DNA of 64,000 bases from Arenibacter latericius DSM 15913 (GCF_000424985.1 NZ_KE384290.1:1-64000); one strand, 5' to 3'; shown: positions 8,655-18,796, counted from the first letter of the stretch. A program made the numbers and translations. Notes: a model not told the origin generated them from the letters alone.

Positions 8655-9605
8655 ATGATGAAAAAAAATATAACAGTAATTTTTGGAGTGCTGTTTTCTG
8701 TTTTATTGTTTTTATCCTCTTGTAGCTCAGACGATTCGGATAAAGAAAGTATACAGCTTTCTGCGGATATCTTTAACAGTGTAAAGGGAAAGAAGGTAGC
8801 CTTTCAAGGATTAACAAATAGTGCAGTCTCTTGGACGTGGGATTTTGGAGACGGCAATACAAGCACTGAGAAAAATCCCGTACATACTTACGATACCGGG
8901 GGTTATTATAATGTAGCATTAAATGCTACTGGAGTAGATGGAAGTACGGTAAGTAAAGAAATTCAGCTGGCCGTAGATTTAACTCCATATATACTTCTTA
9001 CTGGCGGCCCAACAGCAACTAATGGAAAGACCTGGAGATTAGCTAGTAGTCACTCAGCTTCAGATTATTTTGCCAATGCCGATGGATCCCTGTCACCCTT
9101 CGCTGGTGCTCCAAACCCATTGCCTGCAGGAATTTTAGGAGCTGGGTTAGGCCTTGGTGAGGTCTATGAAGATGAGTATACCTTTCATTTTGATGGTAAG
9201 TACGAACATGATGTTAAAGCAGACGGTGCTGCTTTTAGCGGTCTAGTTTATCAATTTGTTACTACTGGTGGGGCGGGTATTGTAAACCCTAGTGCAGATC
9301 AAAGTTTTGGATTGTGTACAGGGGCTTATACCCCAGATGATTCCGCAACATTTACCTATGTGGAGAGTGAAGACTTTACCGTCTCTTCAGTATATGGCCC
9401 AGGAATGTCCTTAACCTATGAAGGGGTTAGTACCCTTGATTTTTCGGGAACCGAGTTTTTGGGATTTATGGATTTCCAACGAAAAGTAATCGTAAAGGAA
9501 ATAAATGATAATACAATGCGAATTGCAATGTTCATGGCTGCTTCCACAGATGCCATCGGTATTAATACCCATGCATTGGTGTTAACTTTTGAAGTTGTGA
9601 AATAA
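8655..9605 (+). CDS. PKD-domain surface lipoprotein
   Basis: The lipobox is LSSC (Cys23), followed by a Ser/Asp-rich SSDDSD stretch like a lipoprotein export signal. A PKD domain spans about residues 35-107, with the hallmark WTWDFGDG at 60-67. The remaining 200 residues begin LLTGGPTATNGKTWRL, which resembles SusE/F-like or glycan-binding proteins found next to flavobacterial SusCD pairs. It probably binds glycan at the cell surface. Its position before susC is unusual, since such accessory binding proteins normally follow susD. A start one codon later is equally possible. Confidence 0.8.
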   Translation: MMKKNITVIFGVLFSVLLFLSSCSSDDSDKESIQLSADIFNSVKGKKVAFQGLTNSAVSWTWDFGDGNTSTEKNPVHTYDTGGYYNVALNATGVDGSTVSKEIQLAVDLTPYILLTGGPTATNGKTWRLASSHSASDYFANADGSLSPFAGAPNPLPAGILGAGLGLGEVYEDEYTFHFDGKYEHDVKADGAAFSGLVYQFVTTGGAGIVNPSADQSFGLCTGAYTPDDSATFTYVESEDFTVSSVYGPGMSLTYEGVSTLDFSGTEFLGFMDFQRKVIVKEINDNTMRIAMFMAASTDAIGINTHALVLTFEVVK

Positions 9606-9666
9606 ACCGTTAGATCAGTATATGCTGAAGTATTCAGAATAAATTAACCAACCACAAAATAATTTT

Positions 9667-12600
9667 ATGAACAAGTACATAAATAATCTAAAACCGATAG
9701 GTGAACAATTATGTTCGTTGCTGTTGTTCTTTTGTACGGCTTTCTTAGCGGCACAGACAGTACAACATACGGTATCTGGGAGTGTTACGTCCTTAGATGA
9801 CGGCATGCCTTTGCCAGGTGTAACTATACTAATAAAAGGTACCAACCAAGGGGGAGTGACCGACTTTGATGGTAATTATAATATTATCATGTCTAATTCC
9901 AATGGGACCTTGGTATTTTCATACTTAGGATTTAAAACTACCGAGGTAGCGGTAAACGGAAGGACAAATATTAATGTGCCACTTGCAACTAGTGAAGAAG
10001 CATTAGATGAGGTAGTTGTTACTGCGCTTGGTATTAGAAGGGCCGAAAAATCTCTAGGATATTCAGTAGAAAATGTTGCTGGGGAGGAACTTACCCGTGT
10101 TGCTCAGGAGAATGTACTAAACTCCCTTTCCGGGAAAGTGGCAGGGGTAACCCTAAATGCTACTGGAGGTACTGGTTCTTCTGTAAGTATGGTGATAAGA
10201 GGCGCTATTTCGTTAAGTTCGGATAACCAACCTCTCTTTGTGATAGATGGAGTGCCTATTGCTAACTCTGTTAATAATGTAGGCGGATTTGGAAGGGACA
10301 ACCGAGTAGATTATGGGAATGCTATATCGGATTTAGACCCCGAAAGTATTGAAGATGTAAGTATATTAAAAGGACCTAGTGCAGCAGCGCTTTACGGTTC
10401 CCGTGCTGGTAACGGGGTGGTATTAATCACTACAAAAAAAGCAAAGGATAAGGAAAAAATGAAGGTTTCCTTTTCCTCTAGTACCGTTTTTGACGTTCCT
10501 TACAAGTATCTAAAACAACAAACAAGATTTGCATCGGGGTACTTTTCTTTCTCTCCGGAATCTCAGGGAGGAAGCAATATTATGCCCGAGATATCACTGT
10601 CTGGAGGTAATTCTGGTCCAGAGTTAGACAAAGGTTATTTTGCGGTACAATGGGACTCTCCAAGGGATGCTAACGGAGTTCGTATTCCAACAGAACTAAA
10701 GTCGTACCCCAACAATGTCAAGAATTTTTTACAAACTGGAATTACTACCTCCAATAGCCTTACCGTGACTAATAGTAGTGATGTGCTTAATTATAGATTG
10801 GGGGTAACCAATATGGAAAATAGAGGACTTGTTCCCAATTCTGATATTAATAGAAATAGTTTTTCCCTTTCGGCATCATCAAATTTAAATCAAAAACTAA
10901 CTATAAGTACTAATGTAAATGTAGTGCATAGTTATTCAGATAATAGGCCTGCTTCCAATAGAGGGGCTAATCCTTTACAATGGGCGTATTACTTCCCAGC
11001 TAACATCGATTTACGAAAGTTGAGGGATTATGATCTTCCGGGTACAGAGGTGCTCAGTATCTCCGAAGATTATAACAATCCCTATTTTCTAGCATATGGG
11101 ATAAATAACAGTAATTCTCGTTACCGTATATATGGTAATCTAGCCTTAGATTGGCAATTATCACCGGAATTCAACATCAGAACAAGTTATAACCTAAATA
11201 GTTATAACCAGACGCAAGAAACCAAAATGTCCCCAGGATATAATAATGAACCTAACAATGGGACTTATGGTATTGCTAAATCCGATGGTCTAGAAACTAA
11301 TGTGGATATATTAGCCACCTACGCCAAGGATTATAATAATTTCGATTTCAGCATCTCTGCCGGTGGTAACTTAATGTATCAGAAAAGTGATGGAATCAGT
11401 AATTCTGCTGCTTCTAGAGTGGGGCTAATTGTTCCAGATTTGTTTACGGTTAAAAATATAGCGCCTACAGCTTTAGTGTATTCTAGTTTTTTAAGTGAAA
11501 GAGCTATCAATAGTGTGTACGGACTTGCCAATTTTGGGTATAAGGATTTGCTATATTTAGATGTTACCGCTAGGAACGATTGGTCTAGTACCCTACCTGT
11601 AGATAACCGCTCTTATTTTTACCCATCGGCTTCTCTTAGTTTTTTACTTAGTGAAGTAGTCAAGATTCCCAAGGTAAATCTGTTTAAATTAAGAGGGGGC
11701 TGGGCCCGAGTAGGAAATGATACTAGTCCATATCAGCTAGGAGCTTATTACAACAACGCTGGGCAGTGGGATAATGCTGTGCTTTATAGTGCTTCAGGTG
11801 GATTAAGTACTCCAAGTCTAGAGCCAGAGGAGGCCACTTCCAAGGAATTTGGATTAGACCTTGCCCTATTTAATAATAGGCTGCGTTTTGAAGGTACTTA
11901 TTACACGGTAGAAAATAGAAATCAAATTGTTCCCAGTGTACCAATTCCAGGTTCATCAGGATATAGCAGTGTAAGTATAAATGCAGGAGTTCTAGAGAGT
12001 AAAGGCTACGAATTTTCCCTAGGACTTACTCCTGTTCAAAATGAAAATTTTAATTGGGATCTAAACTTAAACTTCACTACCAACGAATCTAAGATAAAAG
12101 CGCTTGCCGAAGGGATAGAGTATATTGAATTCTGGAGTGATAATAAAAGTGTCTCTAGGGGGTATGTCGCTAATCCTGCCACTGGAGAAGATGGCCTAGT
12201 AGGTAATCTTTATTCACCTAAGATAAAACGAGTAACCGATACTAGTTCTCCATACTTTGGATATCCCTTGCTAGGGGAAGGTGAAGACGCAGAATGGCTA
12301 GCAGAAGATGAGCGTGTAAAGGTAGGGAATTATAACCCCGACTTTATTATGGGACTGCAAAGTAGCCTATCTTATAAAAACTTCACCTTGAATCTGACTT
12401 TTGATTGGCGTTCAGGAGGGCAATATATGTCCCAGACTTCTCGGTATATGACCGAGGATGGATTTAGTCAGCAATTAATAGATAATTTAATAAATCCGGG
12501 AATTTCTTCCACGGGACAGGAATTAAAGGATTGGGTACTAGACAATGCAGATTTATTAATTCATGGGGAGAATTTTATCTCTATTGGAGGACCTCCAGGA

Positions 12601-13068
12601 GATGGTGGATTTCCAGAAGCCTTAGGGGGTAGCGTTGTCTATGATGGGGTCTTTAATGCTGGAGTAGTAGGGTATCATGATGAAAATGGCAAGTTTATAT
12701 TGGAAAGAGAGAACCTAGGCTTAGAAGGAACAAGTTTTATCCCTTTCTCCGTTGCTAATGCATGGGATTTTGGAACCCCTCATATGTTCGATGCGGACTT
12801 CATAAAGCTGAGAGAAATATCCTTGGGGTATGACCTTCCCCGTAAATTTGTGGATAGGGCGGGACTTCACAATGTAACGCTATCGGTATATAGTAGGAAC
12901 ATTATGTTGTGGACCAAAGATTCGGCTTTCGGAATTGATCCAGAAAGGGCGTATCAGGCAGAATCTGGACGAGACAAACGCGGTACACAATTTAAACAAG
13001 GTATTGAGCGCTATAACGTAGATCCATGGGTGATCCCGGTAGGGTTTAAAATTGGTATCACATTTTAA
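9667..13068 (+). CDS. SusC/RagA-family TonB-dependent outer-membrane transporter
   Basis: This 1133-residue protein has a signal peptide ending near FLAAQ (residue 30). A CarboxypepD_reg-like domain covers about residues 34-115 (VSGSV, GTNQGGVTDFDG). The segment DEVVVTALGIRR is typical just before the plug, and the plug carries RGAISL and DNQPLFVIDGVPI. A long TonB-dependent beta-barrel completes the protein. It imports oligosaccharide or another nutrient with its SusD partner encoded 11 bp downstream. It is intact and of normal length for the family. Confidence 0.97.
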   Translation: MNKYINNLKPIGEQLCSLLLFFCTAFLAAQTVQHTVSGSVTSLDDGMPLPGVTILIKGTNQGGVTDFDGNYNIIMSNSNGTLVFSYLGFKTTEVAVNGRTNINVPLATSEEALDEVVVTALGIRRAEKSLGYSVENVAGEELTRVAQENVLNSLSGKVAGVTLNATGGTGSSVSMVIRGAISLSSDNQPLFVIDGVPIANSVNNVGGFGRDNRVDYGNAISDLDPESIEDVSILKGPSAAALYGSRAGNGVVLITTKKAKDKEKMKVSFSSSTVFDVPYKYLKQQTRFASGYFSFSPESQGGSNIMPEISLSGGNSGPELDKGYFAVQWDSPRDANGVRIPTELKSYPNNVKNFLQTGITTSNSLTVTNSSDVLNYRLGVTNMENRGLVPNSDINRNSFSLSASSNLNQKLTISTNVNVVHSYSDNRPASNRGANPLQWAYYFPANIDLRKLRDYDLPGTEVLSISEDYNNPYFLAYGINNSNSRYRIYGNLALDWQLSPEFNIRTSYNLNSYNQTQETKMSPGYNNEPNNGTYGIAKSDGLETNVDILATYAKDYNNFDFSISAGGNLMYQKSDGISNSAASRVGLIVPDLFTVKNIAPTALVYSSFLSERAINSVYGLANFGYKDLLYLDVTARNDWSSTLPVDNRSYFYPSASLSFLLSEVVKIPKVNLFKLRGGWARVGNDTSPYQLGAYYNNAGQWDNAVLYSASGGLSTPSLEPEEATSKEFGLDLALFNNRLRFEGTYYTVENRNQIVPSVPIPGSSGYSSVSINAGVLESKGYEFSLGLTPVQNENFNWDLNLNFTTNESKIKALAEGIEYIEFWSDNKSVSRGYVANPATGEDGLVGNLYSPKIKRVTDTSSPYFGYPLLGEGEDAEWLAEDERVKVGNYNPDFIMGLQSSLSYKNFTLNLTFDWRSGGQYMSQTSRYMTEDGFSQQLIDNLINPGISSTGQELKDWVLDNADLLIHGENFISIGGPPGDGGFPEALGGSVVYDGVFNAGVVGYHDENGKFILERENLGLEGTSFIPFSVANAWDFGTPHMFDADFIKLREISLGYDLPRKFVDRAGLHNVTLSVYSRNIMLWTKDSAFGIDPERAYQAESGRDKRGTQFKQGIERYNVDPWVIPVGFKIGITF

Positions 13069-13079
13069 ATTATAAAACT

Positions 13080-14741
13080 ATGATCATGATGTATCAGATA
13101 AGAAATAAAGTTGCTGTAATGTTAATTGGCCTTACCTTTTTGGTGTCTTGCCATGGGTTGGAAGAGTTAAATGAAAATCCAAATCAGATAAGCGCAGAAA
13201 CTGTGGAGCCTAATTTATTGGTTCCAACAGTTATTACAGGTGCAGCAAAAAATACCCTGGATCTAGGGTTTGGTGACCTCGCTGGAGTAATGCAACACAC
13301 CCAAAAAGACGGATGGTCTGGAGGGCATAACACCTATGACTGGGGTAATGACTCTCACAGTTGGAACGGGTTGTATAGTATTTTGACCAATAATAAAACC
13401 TTAATTCAAAAGGCAGAGAGTGAGAATTTAGAATTCCATCTTGGAGTAGGCTTGGTTATGAGAGCTTATTTATTTGGGATGATAACCGACCTCTGGGGAG
13501 ATGCCCCGTATTCAGAAGCCCTTAGAGGAGATGAAGGAGCAGAATTTTTTAATGCTGCCTTTGACAATCAAAAAGATATCTACTTGGGAATTCTAGACGA
13601 CTTAGCTAGGGCAAATACGCTGCTATCCAAAGATCAGAATGCTTATCTAGGTATTAAACCATCCCAAGATGTACTTTTTAAGGGTAACGCTTCTAAATGG
13701 AGAAAGTTTGCTAATTCCTTGGCTTTGAGATATTATATGAGATTGTCTGAAAAAGAGCCAGGTTTGGCAGAAGATGGTATTAAAAGGATAGCATCCAATC
13801 CAGGGCAGTTTCCTTTAATTTTAAATGCTGCAGATGATGCGGCTATGGACTATATAGGTACTACCGGAAACGACTCTTGGCCTACCAACACTAAATTCGA
13901 CACCGATTCTCAAGGCGCGTATTTTAGAATTAAAATGGCAGAAACCTTGGTAGAAGTTTTAAAATCTTTGGAGGACCCCAGATTAGGGGTTTGGGCTAAT
14001 AAAGTAGGAGTCCCCTTAGTATTAGACGCAGGGGCGCCAGATGGTACAGATTATATGGAAGATGGGGAAAGACACGTTTCTCAAGATATAGTAGATGCCT
14101 ATGAAGAAGTTGTGGGAGAACCTGTAAATTTCGCTAAGGATTATATAGGGTTACCAACTGCTATCACCTTGGGACCTGCTTACAACTTAAAAAAGGAGTT
14201 TAAGCAAGGCTCATATAATCCACATGTTTCACAGTTGAATGATATCTATAAAGAAGCTAGCGGGCCTCTTTTAAAAGCACGGTTACTTTCTGCTGCTGAA
14301 GTTCATTTTGTATTGGCAGAAGCAGCACTTAAGGGTTGGGTGTCTGGTGGTCCAGAACCCCATTATAACGAGGGGGTTAAACAGTCATTAGAAACTTGGG
14401 GAGTAGGCGGTAGTTTTAATGGCTATATAGCAGGGGCACCCTATGGAGGTTTGGAAGATATTATGCAACAAAAATGGATTGCTAACTGGACGTCAGCCGC
14501 AGAAGCCTGGTTCGATTATAGAAGAACTGGTTTGCCAAATTTACAGACTGGAGAGGCTTCTAAACGAGATGCACTACCCCTGAGGTTTTATTATCATATA
14601 AATGAAATAGATACCAATGCTGATAATGCCGATGCTGCTATAAGTAGGTTAGAGGCCACTCAGTTTAAAGGAGAAGATACTAGTAATAACAGTGCCTGGT
14701 CCAAAATGTGGGTCCTACAAGGTACAGGTAAACCCTATTAA
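13080..14741 (+). CDS. SusD/RagB-family nutrient-binding lipoprotein (SusD-like_2 type)
   Basis: The lipobox LVSC (Cys24) is followed by LEELNENPNQ, the typical N-terminal motif of the SusD-like_2 subgroup. The 553-residue length and the late WIANWTSAAEAWFDYRRTGLP segment are also typical of this subgroup. It forms the lid on the SusC barrel and binds substrate outside the cell. Several in-frame ATGs lie within the first four codons (MIMMYQ), so the exact start is uncertain by a few residues. Confidence 0.95.
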   Translation: MIMMYQIRNKVAVMLIGLTFLVSCHGLEELNENPNQISAETVEPNLLVPTVITGAAKNTLDLGFGDLAGVMQHTQKDGWSGGHNTYDWGNDSHSWNGLYSILTNNKTLIQKAESENLEFHLGVGLVMRAYLFGMITDLWGDAPYSEALRGDEGAEFFNAAFDNQKDIYLGILDDLARANTLLSKDQNAYLGIKPSQDVLFKGNASKWRKFANSLALRYYMRLSEKEPGLAEDGIKRIASNPGQFPLILNAADDAAMDYIGTTGNDSWPTNTKFDTDSQGAYFRIKMAETLVEVLKSLEDPRLGVWANKVGVPLVLDAGAPDGTDYMEDGERHVSQDIVDAYEEVVGEPVNFAKDYIGLPTAITLGPAYNLKKEFKQGSYNPHVSQLNDIYKEASGPLLKARLLSAAEVHFVLAEAALKGWVSGGPEPHYNEGVKQSLETWGVGGSFNGYIAGAPYGGLEDIMQQKWIANWTSAAEAWFDYRRTGLPNLQTGEASKRDALPLRFYYHINEIDTNADNADAAISRLEATQFKGEDTSNNSAWSKMWVLQGTGKPY

Positions 14742-14756
14742 TATTTTTTCAAAAAC

Positions 14757-14885
14757 AAAAGAGGAAATTTAAAAGTAGGTTTTGATGTTCGTTTAGCGCA
14801 AAAGGAAACTTGTAAAGGCTAAATGTCTGTGAGGATACCATTTTGCTCGGCATGATAATCAGGCTGTTTTTAAATAACCTCTTTT
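14757..14885 (+). promoter_or_regulatory. Long-range inverted repeat between susD and the second sialidase gene
   Basis: AAAAGAGG-AA-ATTTAAAA at 14757-14774 is complementary to TTTTAAAT-AA-CCTCTTTT at 14868-14885: two 8-bp perfect blocks interrupted by a 2x2 mismatch, enclosing 93 nt. This would fold the 198-bp spacer into a single closed domain in the transcript. It is not a classical terminator, because no GC-rich stem with a T-run is present. It may be a processing or stability element that separates susCD expression from the downstream enzymes, or a small RNA. Confidence 0.4.
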
Positions 14886-14939
14886 TCATTGCATTTCATT
14901 AAAACCATTGAATCAATTTTCAATTTCTAATTTTTTAAA

Positions 14940-16151
14940 ATGAAGCTATTTAGTGCTATCCAAAATTTGCCAGGAACCTTCCTATATTTTGTAGGGGTAT
15001 TTTTTATCTCTGTTAGTCTGTTTGCTCAAAAACAGCAGTATGGGGAAGAATATATTTTTCCCTTTCAAGGGCAGCATGTGCATGCAAGTTCTATTGTGGA
15101 ACTACCTAATGGAGACCTCTTATCATGTTGGTTTCAAGGTTCAGGGGAACGTAAATCCAATGATGTTGTAATAAATGGTTCTAAATTAAAAAAAGGAAGT
15201 AATAAATGGAGTGAGCCATTTTTATTGGCGGATACTCCCGGTCAACCCGATTGTAACCCGGTGCTTTTTTTGGATGCGAAAGGTAAATTATACCTTTTTT
15301 GGATTGTAGTTCAGGCGAATAGATGGGAACGATCTATTTTAAAATATAAGGTAGCTACGGATTATATGAAAGCAGATATTCCAAAATGGGAATGGCAAGA
15401 TGTTATTTTATTAAAACCCGATGAAGCTTTTGAAAAGACTATAGAAGCGCAATTTAAGGCGATGCCTTCCCGAGGTTTAACATGGGCAGAATATGCACCT
15501 AAATATGAAAGCATGATTATAGAATCTGCTAAGGATAAGACCAAAAAAGAAACGGGGTGGATGACGCGAATTCATCCCACAGTACTTCCTTCTGGTCGTA
15601 TTCTCTTACCACTTTACTCGGATGGCTATAATCTTTCCCTCATTGGTATTTCTGATGATAATGGTGCCACTTGGGAACCGAGTTTGCCTATAGTGGGCTA
15701 TGGAAATATTCAGCCTAGTTTAGTGCAAAAGAAAGATGGAAGTCTAATAGCTTATATGCGTGATAATGGGGATGCTCCCGGACGAATTTTGGAAAGTATT
15801 TCTAAGGATGATGGGTATTCTTGGACCCCTGCTAGCGAATCTAATATTCCTAATCCAGGTACTAGTGTAGAGACCATTGTGCTTAAGAATGGGAATTGGA
15901 TTATGGTCTATAATGATATTGAATCAGGAAGATATAGTTTGGCAGTAAGTGTTTCCGATGATGAAGGAAAAACGTGGAAGTGGACCCGAAATCTAGAAAA
16001 TGAGATTAACAAAGAAGGCTCTTTTTCTTACCCCTCTATGATTCAATCCAAAGATGATTTAATCCATATTACGTATTCCTATCACCTCAAAGGAAATAAA
16101 ACCATTAAACATGTGGCGTTTCCGCTAGAATGGGTAAAAGAAAATAAATGA
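14940..16151 (+). CDS. BNR-repeat sialidase-like exported hydrolase
   Basis: A signal peptide ends near SLFAQ (residue 30), with no lipobox cysteine. The sialidase beta-propeller shows Asp boxes at about 238-245 (SDDNGATW), 288-295 (SKDDGYSW) and 339-346 (SDDEGKTW). The family motif VHASSIVELPNGDLLSCWFQGSGE lies around 47-70. An insert at about 130-205 (including MTRIHP) is absent from the paralogue at the left end, so the two enzymes likely differ in substrate. It follows SusD by 198 bp in the rightward run. It is annotated sialidase-like by fold; sialic acid cleavage is not proven. Confidence 0.82.
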   Translation: MKLFSAIQNLPGTFLYFVGVFFISVSLFAQKQQYGEEYIFPFQGQHVHASSIVELPNGDLLSCWFQGSGERKSNDVVINGSKLKKGSNKWSEPFLLADTPGQPDCNPVLFLDAKGKLYLFWIVVQANRWERSILKYKVATDYMKADIPKWEWQDVILLKPDEAFEKTIEAQFKAMPSRGLTWAEYAPKYESMIIESAKDKTKKETGWMTRIHPTVLPSGRILLPLYSDGYNLSLIGISDDNGATWEPSLPIVGYGNIQPSLVQKKDGSLIAYMRDNGDAPGRILESISKDDGYSWTPASESNIPNPGTSVETIVLKNGNWIMVYNDIESGRYSLAVSVSDDEGKTWKWTRNLENEINKEGSFSYPSMIQSKDDLIHITYSYHLKGNKTIKHVAFPLEWVKENK

Positions 16152-16206
16152 TGTAAAAAGGAAAAGTATCATAGAAAAGAAAAAACATTAAAATTTAAAA
16201 TTGTAA

Positions 16207-17331
16207 ATGATGAAAAAAGTTTTGCTCTTATTATGCTTATTAATCAGTGGTTATGGAATAGCACAAAAAGACCGTAAAATTGCATTCGGACCTTATATTC
16301 AACAAATGGGAACCAAGGATGCTACTATATGCTGGTCTACTAAAGTAAGTGAGCCTACCATCACGGATCCCGAAGGAAATGTAAAGATAGTTAGTGAATA
16401 TAAACACCATAAAATTCATTTAGGTAGATTAAAGCCCAATACGGAATACACCTATGACGTACTTAATGATGGTACAGATGAAGGGAAAGGTACATTAACC
16501 ACTTACCCTGAGGAAATAGCCCCGTTTAATTTTGTGGTAACTGGTGATTCTAGAAGTAGGCATGATGTACACGCTAAGGTGGTGGCTAAAATAATGGAAA
16601 CCAATCCTAGGTTTATTGTTAATTCTGGGGATTTGGTATCCAATGGAAGATCGATAGAAGATTGGGAAGCATTTTTTGAGGTGAATAAAGAATTGATGCG
16701 CAATACACCTTACTATCCAGTACTAGGAAATCATGAAAAGGATTCTCCCTACTATTATGATCTTTTTGATCTTCCCAATAATGAGAAATACTACTACTTT
16801 ACGGTTGGTGATGCCCTTATGATTGTTTTGGATAGTGAAGGAAAACAAATCTCTCAACCCGAATTTGTAACCGATAAAAATAGCGACGCCTTTTGGCAAG
16901 AAGCATTCTCAGATTATTTTAATACTCAGAAGAAGTGGTTAGAAAAAGTTTTAGAACTTAATAAAGAAGCTGGCTTTGTTTTTATTTTTCAACATAAACC
17001 CCTGTATAGTGTAATGAAAAATAGAAAAGCAGAAGCTGAGAGGACCAGAAAATTCTGGGGAGATATTTTTGAAAAACACAAGGTTCAGGTATTTTTTAAC
17101 GGACATGATCATCATTACCATAGGGCCTATAAAAACGGAGTTCATTATGTGACTTCTGCCGGAGCTGGAGCCCCATTATATGATATAGACTTTAAACTTC
17201 CTGAAACAAAGAAATCTAGTAAAATAGAGCATTTCGTAAACGTAAAGGTAGAAAAAGACAAAGCCATTTTACTGGTGACCGATATAAACGGCAACGAAAT
17301 AGAAACGGTAGAAGTTAAGAGACGAAAGTAA
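16207..17331 (+). CDS. Purple-acid-phosphatase-like metallophosphoesterase, exported
   Basis: A signal peptide (about residues 1-20) precedes a short N-terminal fibronectin/PAP-like domain to about residue 105. The calcineurin-type metallophosphoesterase domain follows, with metal ligands in GDSRSRHD (113-120), NSGDL (139-143), GNHE (174-177), FQHKP (261-265) and GHDHHYH (299-305). All five motif blocks are present, so it should be active. It lies 55 bp after the sialidase-like gene. It may remove phosphate or cleave a phosphodiester from the imported or surface-bound conjugate. Confidence 0.87.
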   Translation: MMKKVLLLLCLLISGYGIAQKDRKIAFGPYIQQMGTKDATICWSTKVSEPTITDPEGNVKIVSEYKHHKIHLGRLKPNTEYTYDVLNDGTDEGKGTLTTYPEEIAPFNFVVTGDSRSRHDVHAKVVAKIMETNPRFIVNSGDLVSNGRSIEDWEAFFEVNKELMRNTPYYPVLGNHEKDSPYYYDLFDLPNNEKYYYFTVGDALMIVLDSEGKQISQPEFVTDKNSDAFWQEAFSDYFNTQKKWLEKVLELNKEAGFVFIFQHKPLYSVMKNRKAEAERTRKFWGDIFEKHKVQVFFNGHDHHYHRAYKNGVHYVTSAGAGAPLYDIDFKLPETKKSSKIEHFVNVKVEKDKAILLVTDINGNEIETVEVKRRK

Positions 17332-17520
17332 ATTGTACTAATCACCAAACTCTGCTGATTAGACTGTTGAATTGTTCTATAGGCTACTTCCTAAGTGTAA
17401 CCAATGACATCGGAACCAAATACTCTAAGAATATAATTTGGATTAGTGATGCCATGGGATCTGGGTTAATAAGTAGAAAAAACGTGTGAATAATATAGAA
17501 AGTAACCATAAAGAAATATT

Positions 17521-18792
17521 ATGAAAACAGGCGCTTGGCGAGTCCCAATGCTATTTGTTGCCATGTCCTTAGCAACCGCATGGGCCATTCGGGGACAGTT
17601 TGGTCATGAGCAGGGTGCCGCATGGGCTGGTGCTATTGGGGGAGTTGCCTTGGTACTAGTCTCCCAACGCCAAGATTGGTATCGTAAAATAATGGTTATT
17701 GCCTTAGCTTCTGCAGTAGGTTGGGGAGCAGGTGGCATGATTAGCTACGGGATGATAGTGGGCTATGGCAAAGCAGATAATTTTATTAATGCCTACTACG
17801 GATTGGGGATGTTGTTCGTTATAGGCGGACTTTTTGGATTGTTGGGTGGTGGCTTAGTAGGTCTCGCTCTAGATTCCACTAAAGAAAAAAGAGTGAATTG
17901 GGGAGTCTTAATGGCTGAAATGACGGCAGGCGGACTCCTATCTTATTATCTCTTAGTAGAGCAAATAGGAATTAAAATGACTCCGCCAAGATCAGAAGCT
18001 TGGGCAGTATGTCTAGGAGCAGCACTAGCAATGCTATGGCATATGGCTAGGGAGGAAAGACATTCCCCAATGAGAGTAGCATTTTTCTCTATGTTAGGCG
18101 CAGGTATTGGTTTTGGTTTCGGTAATTTTTTACAAGTAATAGGGATCACAGCTAATGTGTCCTTTAATATGTGGAACGTTATGGAATATAGCATTGGATT
18201 TTTTGGAGGATTAGGGATGGCTTATGGTGTCTTCATTTCCAAATGGCCATTAGATATCCCCGAGCCTAAAAAGTGGGAAAAGTGGAGCGCATGGGGAGTA
18301 ATAGCTGTATGTATACCCCTAATAGTTTATAGAGAATCCCTAAGCTATGAGCATCTGTCTAGACGATTAAAAGATTTACCTAACTTGGAGTCTCTTGCTA
18401 CTACAAGTGCGGTGGTGGCAGCTGGGGTGCTTATAACAATGATGTTTTTACTGTATTGGCAATTGAAAAAAAACCGATTAGGGCAGAAAGAGGTTTTACA
18501 TATCCTGTTCACTCTGTTGGTTCCCTATATGTTGGTAAGCTATATCGTGAAAGGGCTTTTTGGAGGCCTAATGGAACCTACCCATCATCTGTATTTGTTG
18601 AATATTTTAATACTGTTAATATTATTTCGTTTTGTTAAGGCACCTATTCCTTTTGGGAATCAAGAAAGGGTGTCTATAAAAATATGGATGTTCTATTTAT
18701 TGGCTGCTATTGCATTTATGGCTTTGCTGGCATTCATGGCTATTAATGTACATGGCGATATAGGTGGACATAATAGATTTCTGTTAGACTAG
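17521..18792 (+). CDS. Conserved polytopic membrane protein of unknown function
   Basis: I do not recognise a characterised family. The 423-residue protein has about 10-11 hydrophobic segments and a Gly/Ala-rich N-terminal half with the striking motif WAIRGQFGHEQGAAWAGA near residues 21-38. Short loops are rich in Arg/Lys/Glu (for example REERHSP). I recall similar proteins beside sialidase-like genes in Bacteroidota and Planctomycetes, which would make it a transporter or sensor tied to that function; this is recollection plus inference. It is followed after 4 bp by another membrane protein gene, so the two are almost certainly co-translated. Confidence 0.75.
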   Translation: MKTGAWRVPMLFVAMSLATAWAIRGQFGHEQGAAWAGAIGGVALVLVSQRQDWYRKIMVIALASAVGWGAGGMISYGMIVGYGKADNFINAYYGLGMLFVIGGLFGLLGGGLVGLALDSTKEKRVNWGVLMAEMTAGGLLSYYLLVEQIGIKMTPPRSEAWAVCLGAALAMLWHMAREERHSPMRVAFFSMLGAGIGFGFGNFLQVIGITANVSFNMWNVMEYSIGFFGGLGMAYGVFISKWPLDIPEPKKWEKWSAWGVIAVCIPLIVYRESLSYEHLSRRLKDLPNLESLATTSAVVAAGVLITMMFLLYWQLKKNRLGQKEVLHILFTLLVPYMLVSYIVKGLFGGLMEPTHHLYLLNILILLILFRFVKAPIPFGNQERVSIKIWMFYLLAAIAFMALLAFMAINVHGDIGGHNRFLLD

Positions 18793-18796
18793 GTTT

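Noticed and set aside
17332-17520. Inverted repeat CTAATC/GATTAG in the spacer before the 423-residue membrane protein
   Set aside because: Only 6 bp with a 13-nt loop in AT-rich DNA; expected by chance.
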